From Diphasiastrum complanatum (Eukaryota > Streptophyta > Lycopodiopsida > Lycopodiales > Lycopodiaceae): 64,000 nt of DNA. Under the pieces are notes generated by a model. It did no database searches. It was not told the origin of the DNA and worked only from the letters and a program-made list of their open reading frames with translations. The stretch lies in assembly GCA_029204225.1 (NCBI GenBank), contig CM055109.1:26170178-26234177 (forward strand), read 5' to 3'. The translations under genes and the position numbers were made by a program. Below are positions 14,901 through 24,905 of this stretch, piece after piece; positions within the stretch are counted from its first letter, which is position 1; each line of letters starts with the position of its first letter.

Positions 14901-15080
14901 CAAATCATACTACAACGAAAAGTGTCTTCTGTAGGGTTAAATGAAGATGAAATAGATCAACTTGTTGCACAAGTTGGCCTAGAGATTGACCCAGATAATT
15001 ATGGTTTGCCATATCATGACTTTAGGGGCATTCTACTAAGAATGCCAGACTTTATCAATAATTTCAAGATAAATATTTAG
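2835..15080 (+). CDS. CIB-like EF-hand calcium-binding protein, three exons
   Basis: Reads as join(2835..2975, 14020..14263, 14839..15080): 627 nt, 208 residues plus stop. Donors are GTATGT and GTAAGC, acceptors TTTTGTAG and CTTGCAG, and the phases (0 and 1) agree. The order follows animal calcium- and integrin-binding proteins: helix-rich N-terminus; first EF region spaced as in calcineurin B; an N-P-F-x-x-R-I-C segment at 71-78; degenerate EF2 near 82-93; canonical EF3 loop D119-D130 (Asp at 119, 121, 123, 130); degenerate EF4 around 177-189; and the CIB-like ending P-D-F-x-x-x-F-K-I. Plant CBL proteins do not end this way. There is no Gly2 for myristoylation, but Cys7-Cys9 could be acylated (inference). 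A calcium sensor or adaptor role is inferred from the family. Intron 1 (11,044 nt) is filled with retroelements. Frame and splice sites look intact, so it may be expressed. The start is the first in-frame ATG after a stop at 2814. Confidence 0.78.
2976..4535. other. First part of CIB-like intron 1
   Basis: No coding feature is recognised. The short frames at 3199-3417 look like chance. Around 3526 there is a short copy of a motif, CTCAAAATGGAGCTCTTCC, that recurs at about 4540 and 11690 inside copia remnants. This stretch therefore probably contains an older copia shred. Confidence 0.4.
3864..3960. repeat. Alternating purine-pyrimidine microsatellite (CA/CG)
   Basis: About 97 bp of almost uninterrupted alternating purine and pyrimidine: (AC)n, then mixed CA/TG/CG steps including a GCGCGCGC run, then (CA)n. 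Such tracts can adopt left-handed Z-DNA. It lies in intron 1 of the CIB-like gene. The long Cys/Val/Arg frame read through it on the minus strand is an artefact of the repeat. Confidence 0.9.
4540..5899 (-). pseudogene. Ty1/copia gag-protease-preintegrase remnant
   Basis: Minus-strand reading starts with ATG at 5899. The first frame (5899-5642) is a copia Gag N-terminus with the typical [12 protein letters not shown] core. Gag continues in other frames at 5584-5309, then comes a weak basic linker. The protease frame (5053-4727) has [10 protein letters not shown], in which the usual D-S-G-A is changed to D-S-S-A. Past the stop at 4727 the pre-integrase signature [10 protein letters not shown] is readable near 4630-4600. 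Frameshifts and stops make it inactive. It lies immediately downstream, on its own strand, of an INT-RT-RNaseH piece, so the order looks permuted. Confidence 0.85.
5963..6040 (-). promoter_or_regulatory. Duplicated copia primer-binding sites
   Basis: Two copies of TGGTATCAGAGC on the minus strand (complement 5963-5974 and 6029-6040) are 66 bp apart. This 12-mer is the plant initiator tRNA-Met primer site that normally follows a copia 5' LTR once. The distal copy is followed by the gag leader of the element that starts at 5899. Confidence 0.75.
6192..8019 (-). pseudogene. Ty1/copia integrase-RT-RNaseH remnant
   Basis: Minus strand. Integrase (8019-7430) shows S-D-L-C-G-P-M, T-F-I-N-D-Y-S, the second Asp in R-A-D-S-G-G-E-F and N-G-A-S-K-R-K-N, where the catalytic Glu is Lys. 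The integrase C-terminus reads into V-F-G-C-L and F-I-G-Y-S. RT (about 7100-6470) includes [16 protein letters not shown] and Y-V-D-D-S. The RNaseH tail (6440-6192) has D-W-A-G and ends in a degraded E-G-S-M-A-V-T-D. There are many stops. The 5' side is cut at about 8010-8019 where gypsy sequence on the opposite strand begins. It is the source-like partner of the fragment at 12150-12401. Confidence 0.85.
8010..11519 (+). pseudogene. Degenerate Ty3/gypsy element (gag end to integrase)
   Basis: Domains in order on the plus strand: Gag C-terminus; CCHC knuckle [14 protein letters not shown] (8311-8352); aspartic protease with F-D-T-G-S-T (near 8494); RT (about 9040-9640) with V-D-Y-T-K-L-N and F-L-D-D-I; RNaseH with [10 protein letters not shown] (near 9985); H2C2 integrase finger (10552-10690); and integrase core with M-D-F-V-V-G-L-P and S-D-R-D-P-K-F. 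The catalytic Glu after D-G-Q-T is Lys. Frames are broken near 8862, 9310, 9500, 9650, 10148, 10824, 11128 and 11338. No LTR is found on either side. The element begins inside gag at about 8010, against the copia integrase, and stops in the integrase C-terminus at about 11518, against a phosphatase exon. It is a truncated fossil within CIB intron 1. Confidence 0.9.
11520..11665 (+). pseudogene. Purple acid phosphatase exon fragment
   Basis: One open stretch encodes [18 protein letters not shown] and then D-Q-F-T-E-Q-I and V-P-Y-M-I-A. This is the metal-binding G-D-x-x-Y block of large plant purple acid phosphatases (the group that includes PAP27). The exon ends in phase 2, AG|GTTTGT, exactly where the family would continue into S-G-N-H-E, so the original donor is preserved. 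No neighbouring phosphatase exon is visible. It abuts gypsy sequence on the left and a copia shred on the right. I read it as a captured or stranded exon, not a working gene. Confidence 0.8.
11685..11800 (-). pseudogene. Copia pre-integrase shred
   Basis: About 100 bp is clearly similar, in the same orientation, to 4536-4680, which is the pre-integrase part of the minus-strand copia remnant. An internal deletion removes the H-L-S part. Non-coding now. Confidence 0.65.
11801..12149. other. Intron sequence, nothing recognised
   Basis: AT-rich sequence between two copia shreds, with no reading frame or repeat that I can name. Confidence 0.4.
12150..12401 (+). pseudogene. Copia RNaseH tail with primer site and gypsy filler
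   Basis: 12160-12265 is the inverted counterpart of 6130-6250 (the copia RNaseH end and the sequence after it). 12390-12401 is the primer site TGGTATCAGAGC, followed by the same leader as at 6028-5980. Between them, about 12272-12348, the expected copia sequence is replaced by about 75 bp closely matching a gypsy pol linker found at 45110-45180 in reverse orientation. The patch is therefore a chimera of two retroelement classes. Confidence 0.75.
12640..13320 (+). pseudogene. Copia gag remnant
   Basis: A primer-site-like TGGTATCAAAGC (about 12643) is followed by a gag start at 12734, with [11 protein letters not shown], the standard copia Gag opening. Many stops follow. Later frames (13121-13318) are basic and Ser/Arg-rich, like a degraded Gag C-terminus. 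Confidence 0.6.
13321..14019. other. End of CIB-like intron 1
   Basis: No coding or repeat signal is recognised. The last 20 bases form a pyrimidine-rich tract ending in the acceptor TTTTGTAG. Confidence 0.5.
14020..14263 (+). CDS. CIB-like gene, coding exon 2
   Basis: Encodes residues 48-128 plus the first base of codon 129. It contains the N-P-F motif, a degenerate EF2 loop (S-E-D-G-T-G) and most of the canonical EF3 loop. The acceptor is TTTTGTAG at 14012-14019 and the donor GTAAGC at 14264. Intron 2 is 575 nt with no repeats that I recognise. Confidence 0.75.
14839..15080 (+). CDS. CIB-like gene, coding exon 3
   Basis: Follows the acceptor TTCTTGCAG. It completes EF3 and carries a degenerate EF4, in which the Asp/Asn ladder is out of register and Gly sits one place late. 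It ends with the CIB-type tail P-D-F-I-N-N-F-K and the stop TAG at 15078. Confidence 0.75.
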
Positions 15081-15519
15081 GATTATGCAAAATAGTTGCT
15101 TGTGTTTCTTCTAGAGATATGGAATATGAATGCTTGGAAAAAATATTTTCAAATAACTAAAAGATAAAATACAATATTGTTTGTACACGAAATTTCGAGA
15201 GCAAAGTGTTTAGTTAAAAACATGAGCTAAGCGTGTGCCTATGAACTCGACGTATTTATTAATGGTTCTTGATTGTCCATTCAATTATTCATTATGAAAC
15301 CTCCTTGCATGGAAGTTTGATTTAGATTCAATATCTTCAACAAGTGTTGGATTACCTATCTCTTATTGGTGAGAGTCTAGGTCTTAATTGATCTCCTATT
15401 CATTGAAGATAATTATGAATTGCAAAACAATTGTCTATCTTCAAAATGTCTTCTTTAAATCTTTTTCTCTCTAATCATGGAATTTATCCTCCAATAAGTC
15501 ATGAGTTTGGTAACACCCT
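15081..15519. other. 3' flank of the CIB-like gene
   Basis: AT-rich, presumably the 3' UTR and spacer of the CIB-like gene. I see no clean AATAAA directly after the stop; the nearest A-rich candidate is GATAAAATAC around 15164-15173. No other feature is seen. Confidence 0.35.
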
Positions 15520-18500
15520 GGTGCATTTATTCATAGGAAAAAGTAGTAGGTACATTGATGAAAAAGATATATACACCCCGAAGGGGAAGTTTACAAAAGT
15601 AGGCTCAAACAAGAGCAAAGCTTGCAGTAAAGTTAAGATTAATCCAAATCCTGGCATTAAAAATAAAAGTACATAAACTATGATGATGTCCGTGGGAGTC
15701 TGCCAACTAGATCAGAAAAGTGAAGAGGTGGTGAGTCGGCTAATGAAGGGAGATGAGATGTAGCAGACCCAGCCACCGTCGCCCGTTGCAGAATAGATAG
15801 GGCCTGAGCACGTTACAGGGCAATGGAAACACGTTGTTTGATAGAAGCCACGAGAATAGAACCATGAATACCTTGACGCTCTGCCGCCTGATGAGAACAC
15901 ATGTGAAGAAAATCCTCAAAGCGTCGATGCAAGGTGCCATAAGTCTCAACAACCAAGGGAAGGAAAGCATCAGTGGGGTGCCTGTCGGAGCAGTGTTTTT
16001 CCTTCTCTTGTGCTGCCACGCCTGCCACTTCTCCTGGTGTGAAGGCAGAGCGAGGCAATAGGTCACCACGCGTGGGATCATCAACAACAACATCTACCAA
16101 AGTACGAAGCCCATCCCGAGAGAAGACAATATCAACACGCCTATGGGAAGAGTGGGACGCGGAAGAAGGAAGTACTGCTCTCTGAGGACATGGAATCCTT
16201 AATCTCTGGCTATAGCGGCCGCTGCATCTCTGAGAATATCATGGATAGCTGTGCGCTCACTCCCAGAAGGACAGCGGAGGAGGTGGATAGCAAGAGCATC
16301 AATAGGGTGACCACAAACACACCTGGAGAGACCCAAGACCGAAAGATGAGGAAGCCCCAAGTGAAGACGAAGAGCAGTGGTGAAGATGGCCGAAGACAAC
16401 CAGAAGGAAGGAATAACAGGTCGAGTTGACAGCCAAGCCCCGGCACCAGGACCCGCACAACAAAGAAGCCGAGTGCAATGCCGAAGGAGCCTCAGAGAGC
16501 ATGTTGGAAAGGGTATGCTTGTGCACGCGCTCCAAGAGGGTCTCTTGCAGGTGATCTGAGCTGAAAGTGAGGAGTTGCTCCAAAGGAGGAAGACAAGCTT
16601 GGGCAGAGAGGGGGAGGAGCTCTCGCGCAGCGATGAGGAGGTGCTAGAAAGGCAGAGAACCGCTATCCACATGAGCAATGCAATCCGCCAAGAGAGGGCG
16701 AAAGCCAAAAAGAAACAGAGAAGACAAAGCAGGGGCAACAAGATCCCAGCTCCCAAGAAAAGCTACAGGTGCAGAAGAAACCGTAGAGAGAAGACCCACA
16801 CCTCCACAAGAAATGGGTAACCGAGCCTGGTTCCAAGCTGAAAGGGTCTCCGCACCATCCAAAGAACCTGGGCCCAAAAGGTGGCCAAAAACATCCATAA
16901 GAGAGCTGTCAAAGGAAGAGAGGAGATGCAAAAAGTCCGGAGTAGGGGGGAAAGTCCGCAGCAGATAAGAAGGACGCTGGATAAAGCAAGACGTCAAGAT
17001 GCCAAACGCGACCTGAGTGTCGCCCAACCGGGGAAGTAGATTTGAATGAGCAACATCCTCCTGGAGAGCCTTACCAAGAAAAGCGGAGCTGAAGGAAGCA
17101 GACCCAAAAGGAACACCCAGAATGCAAATGTCATCCGAAGGAACAAGGAAACCTTGAGGAGGAACAAAGTCCGGGGGAAGACCTGCTGGAGACCACACTG
17201 AACACTTGCGAGGTTGAATAGACAAACCAAGAGAAGCCAGCTACTCAGAGAAATGATGAAATGAGAGGAGCACCGTAGGACCAGGACCAACAATATGAGT
17301 GTCATCAGCAACCGAAGGAAATAAGCAGGAGGGAAAGGCCTCTGTAGAAGCTCGAAGTGCACGGAAATGAGCCAGAGCGAAAAGAGGACCAGCCAAAGGA
17401 TCACCTTGACGGGTACCTGCTGCAGACTGGATAGTAGAAAGATCCCCAGAGTGCACATGGTGACTATAAAAGAGAGGAGTCTCAGTAGCATAGAACAACC
17501 ACACAAATGGGATGAGCTGAGCCAACTCACCACCAGCCGCGTGCAGCTCCTGAAAGATCGCAGCTCTAGAAACATAGTTAAAAGCATTGGAAACATCCAC
17601 TTGGAGAACAACTCAGTCAGGATGGAGATCAAGGGTGGCACGCAAACCATGAATGACAGCTTCACAACCACCAAGAGTAGAGACGCCAAACTGATGAGGG
17701 GAGAGAAAAGAGGCAAAAATATGTCGAAATTGAAAATAGATAGAGCGACTAACAAGACGGAGGAGGACTTCGCCAATAGCGATGGGACGGACGCCACGCG
17801 AGGCTTTAGACATGGTGATCAAACGAGACACAGACAAAAGACGTGCGACAGAAGAAGGAATGTGACCAGAGGTGATAAAAGAGCAGACCTGAAAGAGTTG
17901 AACGAAGCCACTAGCAGAGTCCTCAGGTGGAAAGCAATCACGAAGGTGTTCATAGACCAAACCGGAGGGACCACCAACAATAAGACGAGGGCTACGATGG
18001 AAGGCACGAGAGAAAGAATCACGATCAAGCACCAAGTCAACATCAGACACAAAGTCCTCCACAAACAAGGGAAGAATGCCTTCAGAAGCAAGATGTAGAG
18101 CTTGGAGAGCAGCAACAATATCAGCAGAAGAGGGAGCGGGTGTGAGAGGAGCTAAAGCTCGAGCTGCACGAGAATACTCACCAACTTGCCCAAGATGTAG
18201 GGTGCGACAAAGGCGACGATGGAGAGGTGGGACGCCTAGAGGTTGAGAGTCCTGTGAGTTGCGAGCAGCAAGTGCCTGACAACATGCAAAGTGTTCATCA
18301 TGAAGTGTTCCACAGTCTCCCGATAGAAGCGACAAAGGCGAGCACGAGTTTCTCTATGACCAGCATCCCCACCCTTCGAAGGAAGGACTAGACACCAAAG
18401 GGGAAAAAGAAGAAACAGATGCCAAGCCGCAATGTCAAAGGGGTCAATAGCCAAGCGATCAAAAGGAAGGCGCATAGCAACTTGAGTTTTACGACGGAGA

Positions 18501-19180
18501 GCGAGGGGAATATGAAAGTAGAGCCTTGGACGAGGGAAGCCCAAGTGAAAAGCTCCGAGGACGTCAAGGGAAGAAATCCAAGACCAAGTTGAAGCAGAGG
18601 GCGAATGAGGTGCAAAAAGAGGAGGGCGATCTTGAGACGACTGAAGCAGCGCAGGACAAGAACGCTGGTGACGGGCAAGACCTCCTCTAGGAGAGAAGAA
18701 ACGACCACAAGCATGGCAAGGAACCCGTTCAGGGGGTTGAGAAGGCAATGCAACAAGGGTCGAAGGAGATTCACAACCAAGCAAGGGGGCAACAATGTCA
18801 TGAGAAGAGGTGGGCGAAGGAGGAACAGAGGGTGTTGTGGCAAGCGAGGAACCCAGCACAGCCTGACGCGAACGAGGAGGGGAGTCAGGAGGGGGAGATA
18901 CAGTTGAAGCAGGTCGTTTAAGACTGAGAGGACGAAGCAGGGAGATGTCCGAAGCCATGAGAACAACTGTACAAAGGGAACCCTGTGATGGACCATCTCA
19001 CCAACTGAACCGAGACCTTTTTTATATTTTTTTGATTTTTCTTCACACGGAACGCCGTTAATCTCGATGGAGCCGTCGGCCGTTGTAAACCTTTTGCAAT
19101 AGATTCCAGAGAACTTGCCCAAACAAAAGCACCCACCAAAACTCTGAAAGACCAGCAATAGGAAAAGTTTTGAAAGCTCC
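15520..19180 (-). mobile_element. RLE-type non-LTR retrotransposon (broken)
   Basis: A GC-rich island on the minus strand. The ORF starts with ATG at 18958. A finger C-x2-C-x12-H-x4-C lies at 18718-18656. RT follows (about 17900-16700) with H-Q-F-G-V, G-T-R-Q-G-D-P-L-A-G-P-L and V-A-D-D-T-H. A CCHC knuckle (C-V-C...H-L-L-R-C) is at 16321-16271. Next comes V-D-I-V-F-S-R-D-G with V-D-V-V-V, whose two Asp codons are 13 codons apart (16131-16133 and 16092-16094). This is the order of R2-like elements: zinc finger, RT, CCHC, restriction-like endonuclease. No apurinic-type endonuclease is seen. Frames shift near 18300, and one RT Trp codon is TGA near 17610. Few lesions suggest a fairly young copy. 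The 3' part (15720-15520) is an untranslated tail; the exact ends are uncertain. Confidence 0.75.
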
Positions 19181-19229
19181 ACGGCTGCTCCTTTGCCCTA
19201 AACTGATAGTAGATCAGACAAACACGGGT

Positions 19230-21765
19230 CTGGCAGGAAACTGTGCTGATTTCTGTTGAAGAGTTGGAGATTCTGGGAGCCCTATTGCCTCAAATCATCA
19301 CCTAGGAGCTGCATGCACTGAAAGATATGCATACTTTATTGCGACTGCTGCAGGAATCTATATTCCTCAAAAAGGTTTCTTGAACACTGCTCTGTGCTGA
19401 CCTCCTGTCTGCTTGCGGCTGAATTGCTGCCGCTACAACGATTTCTGCCCACCACCGTCTGCCATGACCTGCCTGCACTGAGAAATCCGCCCACCAGTGC
19501 CCCCTGTGTGCGAGCTGTGCAGCAGTTGAGCTGAGAAGTTTTGCAAACCTCTGACAGCTAGCTGCCTACACCTTTCCAACCAGTGATCAATCTGTCTACG
19601 CACCTACTCTTGACAATGAATTGCCTGCTGCCTACAGTAGTCCACTTAGGCTCATGACTTTCTAATCATGACTTATTCTGAAGCTCTCCCTCTCTTCCTT
19701 CGTTGGTTGGTCACGCCACCTCTGTCACGCCTGCCTGGTCTGATCCCGATCTAGTTGCTGCCCGTCGCTCTTCCTTCCTGCCTTCGTTCTCAGAGCTAAA
19801 TCCACTGAATGTTTGTTTTTGTTTCAAGAAGCTACCTTACCTATCCTTGTTGCTAGCATTACTGCCACATCCTTCCTAGCATGCCATGAAAGTTCTCAAC
19901 GGGGCAGCGATGGCATGCGCTACAATGACATCGATGGCTTGGTTAGCAACCTGGACATATGCTGAAGGGTTCATTCCATGCTGAAGGGCTTTAGGGTAAA
20001 GCTACTCCTTCCAATCGAAGAGGCCATCATGGTTCTTGTTGTATGCTGTCTGATATACACAGGGTTTTCTTTTGTTGCTTTGTTCATGTTGCCTTGCCCT
20101 AAGCATGGAATGCTTCCCTGTCCTGGCTGGGGCTCAGCTCCTTTTCTAGCCTTGTTGTTTTACTTTTTCTTCTTCAGTTGAGCTCTGCTTGTGTTTTTCA
20201 ACACAGATTCTTTTATCTACCTTGCTATTTTTCTTGTCTCCTTGTGGCGTCTTGATCTCTTTTTTCTGAACTGGTGACTGTTGTCTTTTTTTTTTTTGTT
20301 TAAACACTTCTCTTCTCATGCTTTTAACAAGCGTGTTAATTAGGTTCCATCTCCCCATTTTAGTAGATTAACTCTTTCAATCCCTCCTTTAGACAAAACT
20401 TAGTCTATCCCCCCTTTTATTAGCGCTCCTAATAACCTTCCTCTGAATTCAAGAGGTCTCCTCCCTACTCCGTTAGCAATCAACCCTTCCGTTAGTTTTG
20501 CGGATAATCTTAAGGACAAATCTGCCTCTCCTCCCCCTCCCACCTCTGTAGACAAATGGTCAATATGGAAAAAAGTTGATGTTTCTAAGTCTTGTTTTTC
20601 TTCCTGATCTTGAAGCCCTTTCTGCTTCACAATCTTCTCTCTTTGATACTTCAGTGGTCATCTTCTTCGGTGCTCTCTCCCTCGACCCTTCCACTTTCAA
20701 AGACTTTATTTGTCATCTTATCATTCCTCGTTCCAAATGTTTCATTAGATTTGAATCTCTTTCAACCAATTGTTTCCTGCTTCATTTCAGCTCCAAATCG
20801 GGTGCCTCAGAAATCCTTCTTGCTTTTCCTTTTCGCTTCAAGAATTTCTGCTGTTTTGCTCTCAAGTTTAGCAAAGTTTTTCTCGCTTCCTTTTTTTTCT
20901 GCTAAATTCAAGTTTCCTGTTTTCTGCTCTTCCTGTTCTTGTGCTGGTTCTTCTTGCTCTCTTCCTGCCTCATACTTCCAAATAGTGCTGCACAAGAAGA
21001 AACCCCTTCTTCGTACTTCTCCCCTCTCTCTGGTCAAATCTCCCTCTGGCTTTGGCCTCCCCCTTCTTGGCAGATCTCGAAGTTCTAGTTCGTTGGATAG
21101 CTCTCCCAAAGAAAATTTCCCTCCTCCTAGCTCTCACATGAATAGCTTCATAAGCAACTACTACAGATCTGACCCTGGTGAAGATCTTCCATGCAAGAAG
21201 AAGGCCATTTCTTACGATTCGGAAAACCCTTCCACTCTGCAATTGCGGAGACTTGGGCCTTATTCCAGTGCAAATAGCATCTCAATTGTTAATGGAGAGC
21301 TGAGGGACGAACAAGGGAAAAATGAGGATGCCATAAACAACCCTTCTAACAGAGGAAATCCTGAAAACTCTCGGGCACTACAAGATAGTGAGCAATCAAT
21401 AACACCGTTGCTTGAAATTGCAATGAAGATTCAGATAACCAAGGAGAACAACAAATATATCCTTCCAAAGGGCCAACCAGATTTGAGTACTCACTCAAGA
21501 ACTAAACTTTTCATCTGACAGTGACAACGATTTAATTTCCATCGTGGCTAAGCAAGTAGCGACTGGTCTTCGCCCTCCAGAGGATAATATCTTGGTACTA
21601 GATCAAGAATCTATGAACACCCAACTGTCTGCACATTCAAGTGAGTTTCATGTCCTTCAACGAGGAAATACAAATGACATGGTAGAAGCACTTAATCCTC
21701 GCACCTCCAATGTTGCCGCGGAAGAAGACATCCTTCAGGAGAATATCCACAGTTGCAATTAATCT
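19230..21765 (+). pseudogene. LINE ORF1-like remnant
   Basis: 19230-20000 is GC-rich and leader-like. From about 20340 a frame encodes a Pro/Ser linker leading to W-S-I-W-K-K. After a frameshift near 20590 it gives V-V-I-F-F-G-A-L-S...N-C-F-L-L-H-F, then a run of Phe/Lys resembling the DUF4283 fold of plant L1-type LINE ORF1. Past 20905 the reading moves frame again into a low-complexity Ser/Pro tail (to 21518) and an acidic stretch (21544-21762). No RT follows. It is oriented opposite to the RLE element next to it. The assignment rests on pattern only. Confidence 0.45.
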
Positions 21766-23630
21766 TTACTCCTTCGGATTGGAAGCAGAACTATTTCAAG
21801 CACGCTAAAATTTGCCATGCCTCACCAGGTCGCAGACACAGACTTAATTATTATGATGTTTCCAAAATAGTGGCCAAATGCTAACTCCTCAAGAAACTTG
21901 GAGAATAGCCACAAACACGACTGGAAAGCCATTGATTAATCTTTTTGCTAATGCGTAGATGGTGCAGAACTCCAGTTTTGTCATCCCGAATGAAGAGTCT
22001 TCTGTACCTACTTAGCAGAACAATTTTTGTCCTACACTGATCATGGACTGGTACATGACTCCCTTGATTCTGAAAATCTGTAGGCTCCAAAGCAGCCTTG
22101 CTCTGCCTCTATTGACGAAGAAAGGAAGATATCTAACAAACTGGAAGCAAGATTTATAGAAAATGACATTATGATTCCAATTCCAAATGGTATTACCAGG
22201 GCTGTCAACAGAAACCTACATCTAATAAAAAATCCAGAAGGATACATAACACCTGAAATGAAGATGACACTTCTGTACCTACTGGAGAAACCCGAAACAA
22301 AGGGGACTCTCCATACAAAACACTAGCCTTCCTCCGATTTTGAATACTTCCCACACGTGTGAGTGAGAGTTGGAAGTGATTGAATGCATGTAGTAGTGTG
22401 TTTTTGCCATAGGATCTAAGATTGAACTTGAATGTCAATCTAGTCTTGATCTTGGTGCATCTACACACCTTAGGAGATCACAAGTACATGTAGTGGACAA
22501 TCCACACGTGTGAAATCAACATAATCTCTAACGCATTTCATGAATTACTCTCTGATCAAACAGACGCTCTAGTGCATTACAATCGTTTGCTAGGTATCTG
22601 TAAAACATGCTCTAAAGAACCGTCTTAAAACCATCTTATTCGTCTGTCGCGAATACATTCTTTTCGGCACTTGAATAACGAATATCTTTGGTACAGTCTA
22701 GCACGATCATTGAATAAAGCTGTATGTATACATATGAGATGACAGTCCCTGTCTAAAGAATTGAGTCTTTGATCTATTTTCCTGATTGGCATTAACATAA
22801 GTCTCTAACGTGTTCTAAAACCATTCGTGTTCTTTAACCATTAATTTGGACTTTAGTTGTTGAGGACTTTTGTCTAGAAACGAATAGTTTGCGATCGCGA
22901 TTAATTAATTGTCTGCACAGTCGCGAATACATCGAACAATTCTCGATTCTCTGTTGACACCTTAATCAGCCAGAGTGTAGTACTGCTGTACTACTCGGAT
23001 AACATCTCATCTGTAGAACGCGCTTCCTTCAATTCGATAGAGGCTAGATTGTTGTTCTGAAATTATTAACAATACATTTCCCAAACCATAAGTAATACTG
23101 GTTACTTTTTAATGTCTGTTGACAACCTAAATAACACTCGAAACCACTTGCCATAATTGTACCAAATACATAACTTTCTAACGATGTCCTCCTGTGGGAA
23201 CAACATTATTTACTATAAAATCTATATTAACCCTGTTGGTATACTACGACAAGTGGCTTGCTCTTTGTTTCTTCTTAGTTTCAGACCCATTCTGCCTGTT
23301 ATCAGGTTTATTGGGCACTTCTTGGTTTATAGCTTTCTTGTTTCAATGCCCAAAATCAGGCAGAAGGGACAAATGTACATTGTAGTTTATGTCCTGTCTG
23401 TCAGAGGACGACTCAAGAGGGTCACTCTTGAAACGTATCACAAGCATTCACAACCAACATGTAATCAAAACGTTCAATTTGTAGATCAGCATACAGTCCA
23501 GGTGAACAAACCATGATTCTACTCCTACTTTGTTGTAAAAACGAGTTTGAAGCAGATCCTTACCAACTAAATTTAAGCTACCATACATTAATCGACAAAA
23601 CAATATAGCATGAATATGAAACAACAAAAT
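21766..23630. other. Intergenic, nothing recognised
   Basis: No domain is visible. A hydrophobic frame at 23157-23516 (+) has no features beyond hydrophobic runs and is probably chance. 22330-22520 contains two CACACGTGTG motifs. Confidence 0.4.
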
Positions 23631-23637
23631 GAAACAG

Positions 23638-24000
23638 TCACATGAACAAGCAAATGAAGCTATAGAGACATCTCAAGCCCTTGTTCCAAATGTGGATGAA
23701 GATGCATTCATGGCTAATCACTAGAATACCCACAATGATGCAAAATGATTTTTTGATTTTGGTGCCACTCAACACATGACAAGTCACCTAGAATTGTCCT
23801 GGTTACATCTTTCAATACTCACGTGAACAAGCAAATGAAGTTATAGAGACATCTCAAGCCCTTGTTCCAAATGTGGATGAAGATGCATTCATGGCTAATC
23901 ACTAGAATACCCACAATAATGCAATATGATTTTTTGATATTGGTGCCACTCAACACATGACAAGTCACCTAGAATGGTTCCTGTCCTATACATCTTTCAA
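23638..24000. repeat. 181-bp tandem duplication in a copia fragment
   Basis: 23638-23818 and 23819-24000 are near-identical copies. Each contains the end of copia gag and the protease motif F-G-A-T-Q-H-M-T. The few differences between units indicate some age. Confidence 0.85.
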
Positions 24001-24905
24001 TATTCAAAATTTTGTTCACCTTGGTGGCATTGAAAGTTAAGGCACTGTTAGATTAGACTTCTAGAATGGTCAACTCAAACTACTCTCTAAAGTTCTTCAT
24101 GTACCTAATCTTTCTACGAACATGCTATCTACCAATAGAATTATAGATTTAAGACAGAGTAGAATTCAAATCTGATCTGTGTAAAATTGTTAATAGGACA
24201 AATAGAGTTCTCGCACTTGAAAAAAAAAAACCACAAATATCGATATAGACCGAGTCATTGTTATTATGATACAAATCAGGCTTTAAATACTTTTGTTCTT
24301 GCTAAGAAATAGTTGATTTGGCACCACGTACTTGGGCACTTAAATAATGCATCTATTTCAAATATGTTTAGACAATTTTTAGTATTTGATCTGAATTATC
24401 CAGATAAGAAAGTCGATTTACCAATCTGTTAAAGCTATATCATAGGTAAACAAAATAGGATACAATTTGGATAAATTCATGAGCATATATCTAAAGGTGT
24501 TTAAATATTGTACATTATGATATGTGTGGCCCAATGCAAAAATTATCTCTAGTAGGTGCAAAATTCTTAATTACATTCATTGATGAATTTTCAAGAAGAA
24601 CGGTTAATATTTTATTAAGCATAAATCAAAAGCATTCTACTTCTTCAAAATCAAAATTGAAATTAACTGGTAAAGAGTCAAGGCATTAAGGACCGACAAC
24701 AAAGAATCTAGAAAGTGCATGCTTGCTCACGCATCATTTCCCAAATATTTTTGGATTGAAATTGTACCCATGGCAACTTATATTTAAAATAAATGTTCGA
24801 CTAAAGGCCTCTCAAGCCAAACGCCTTACGAAATTTGGATAGTTTCCAAATCATCATTGAAGAACATTAGAGTTTTTAAAAGAGGTTTTCTTAGAAAATC
24901 ATCTT
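23740..24905 (+). pseudogene. Copia protease-integrase remnant
   Basis: Plus strand. Protease G-A-T-Q-H-M-T-S-H (twice, because of the duplication), then F-V-H-L-G-G, L-L-S-K-V-L-H-V-P-N-L-S, the pre-integrase L-I-W-H-H-V-L-G-H-L-N, and integrase pieces T-F-I-D-E-F-S-R-R-T. The second half of the integrase core is deleted or scrambled. Many stops. It has the same family style as the minus element at 55-58 kb. Confidence 0.75.

Noticed and set aside
14820-15080. Independent small gene starting at 14820
   Set aside because: The reading joins in phase to the upstream EF-hand exon through the acceptor at 14837-14838.
16190-18907. Several long plus-strand frames rich in Arg, Glu and Lys
   Set aside because: They are shadows of the GC-rich RLE element, whose RT and endonuclease motifs are on the minus strand.
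23157-23516. Possible membrane protein
   Set aside because: Hydrophobic runs only; no recognisable family, splice context or codon pattern.
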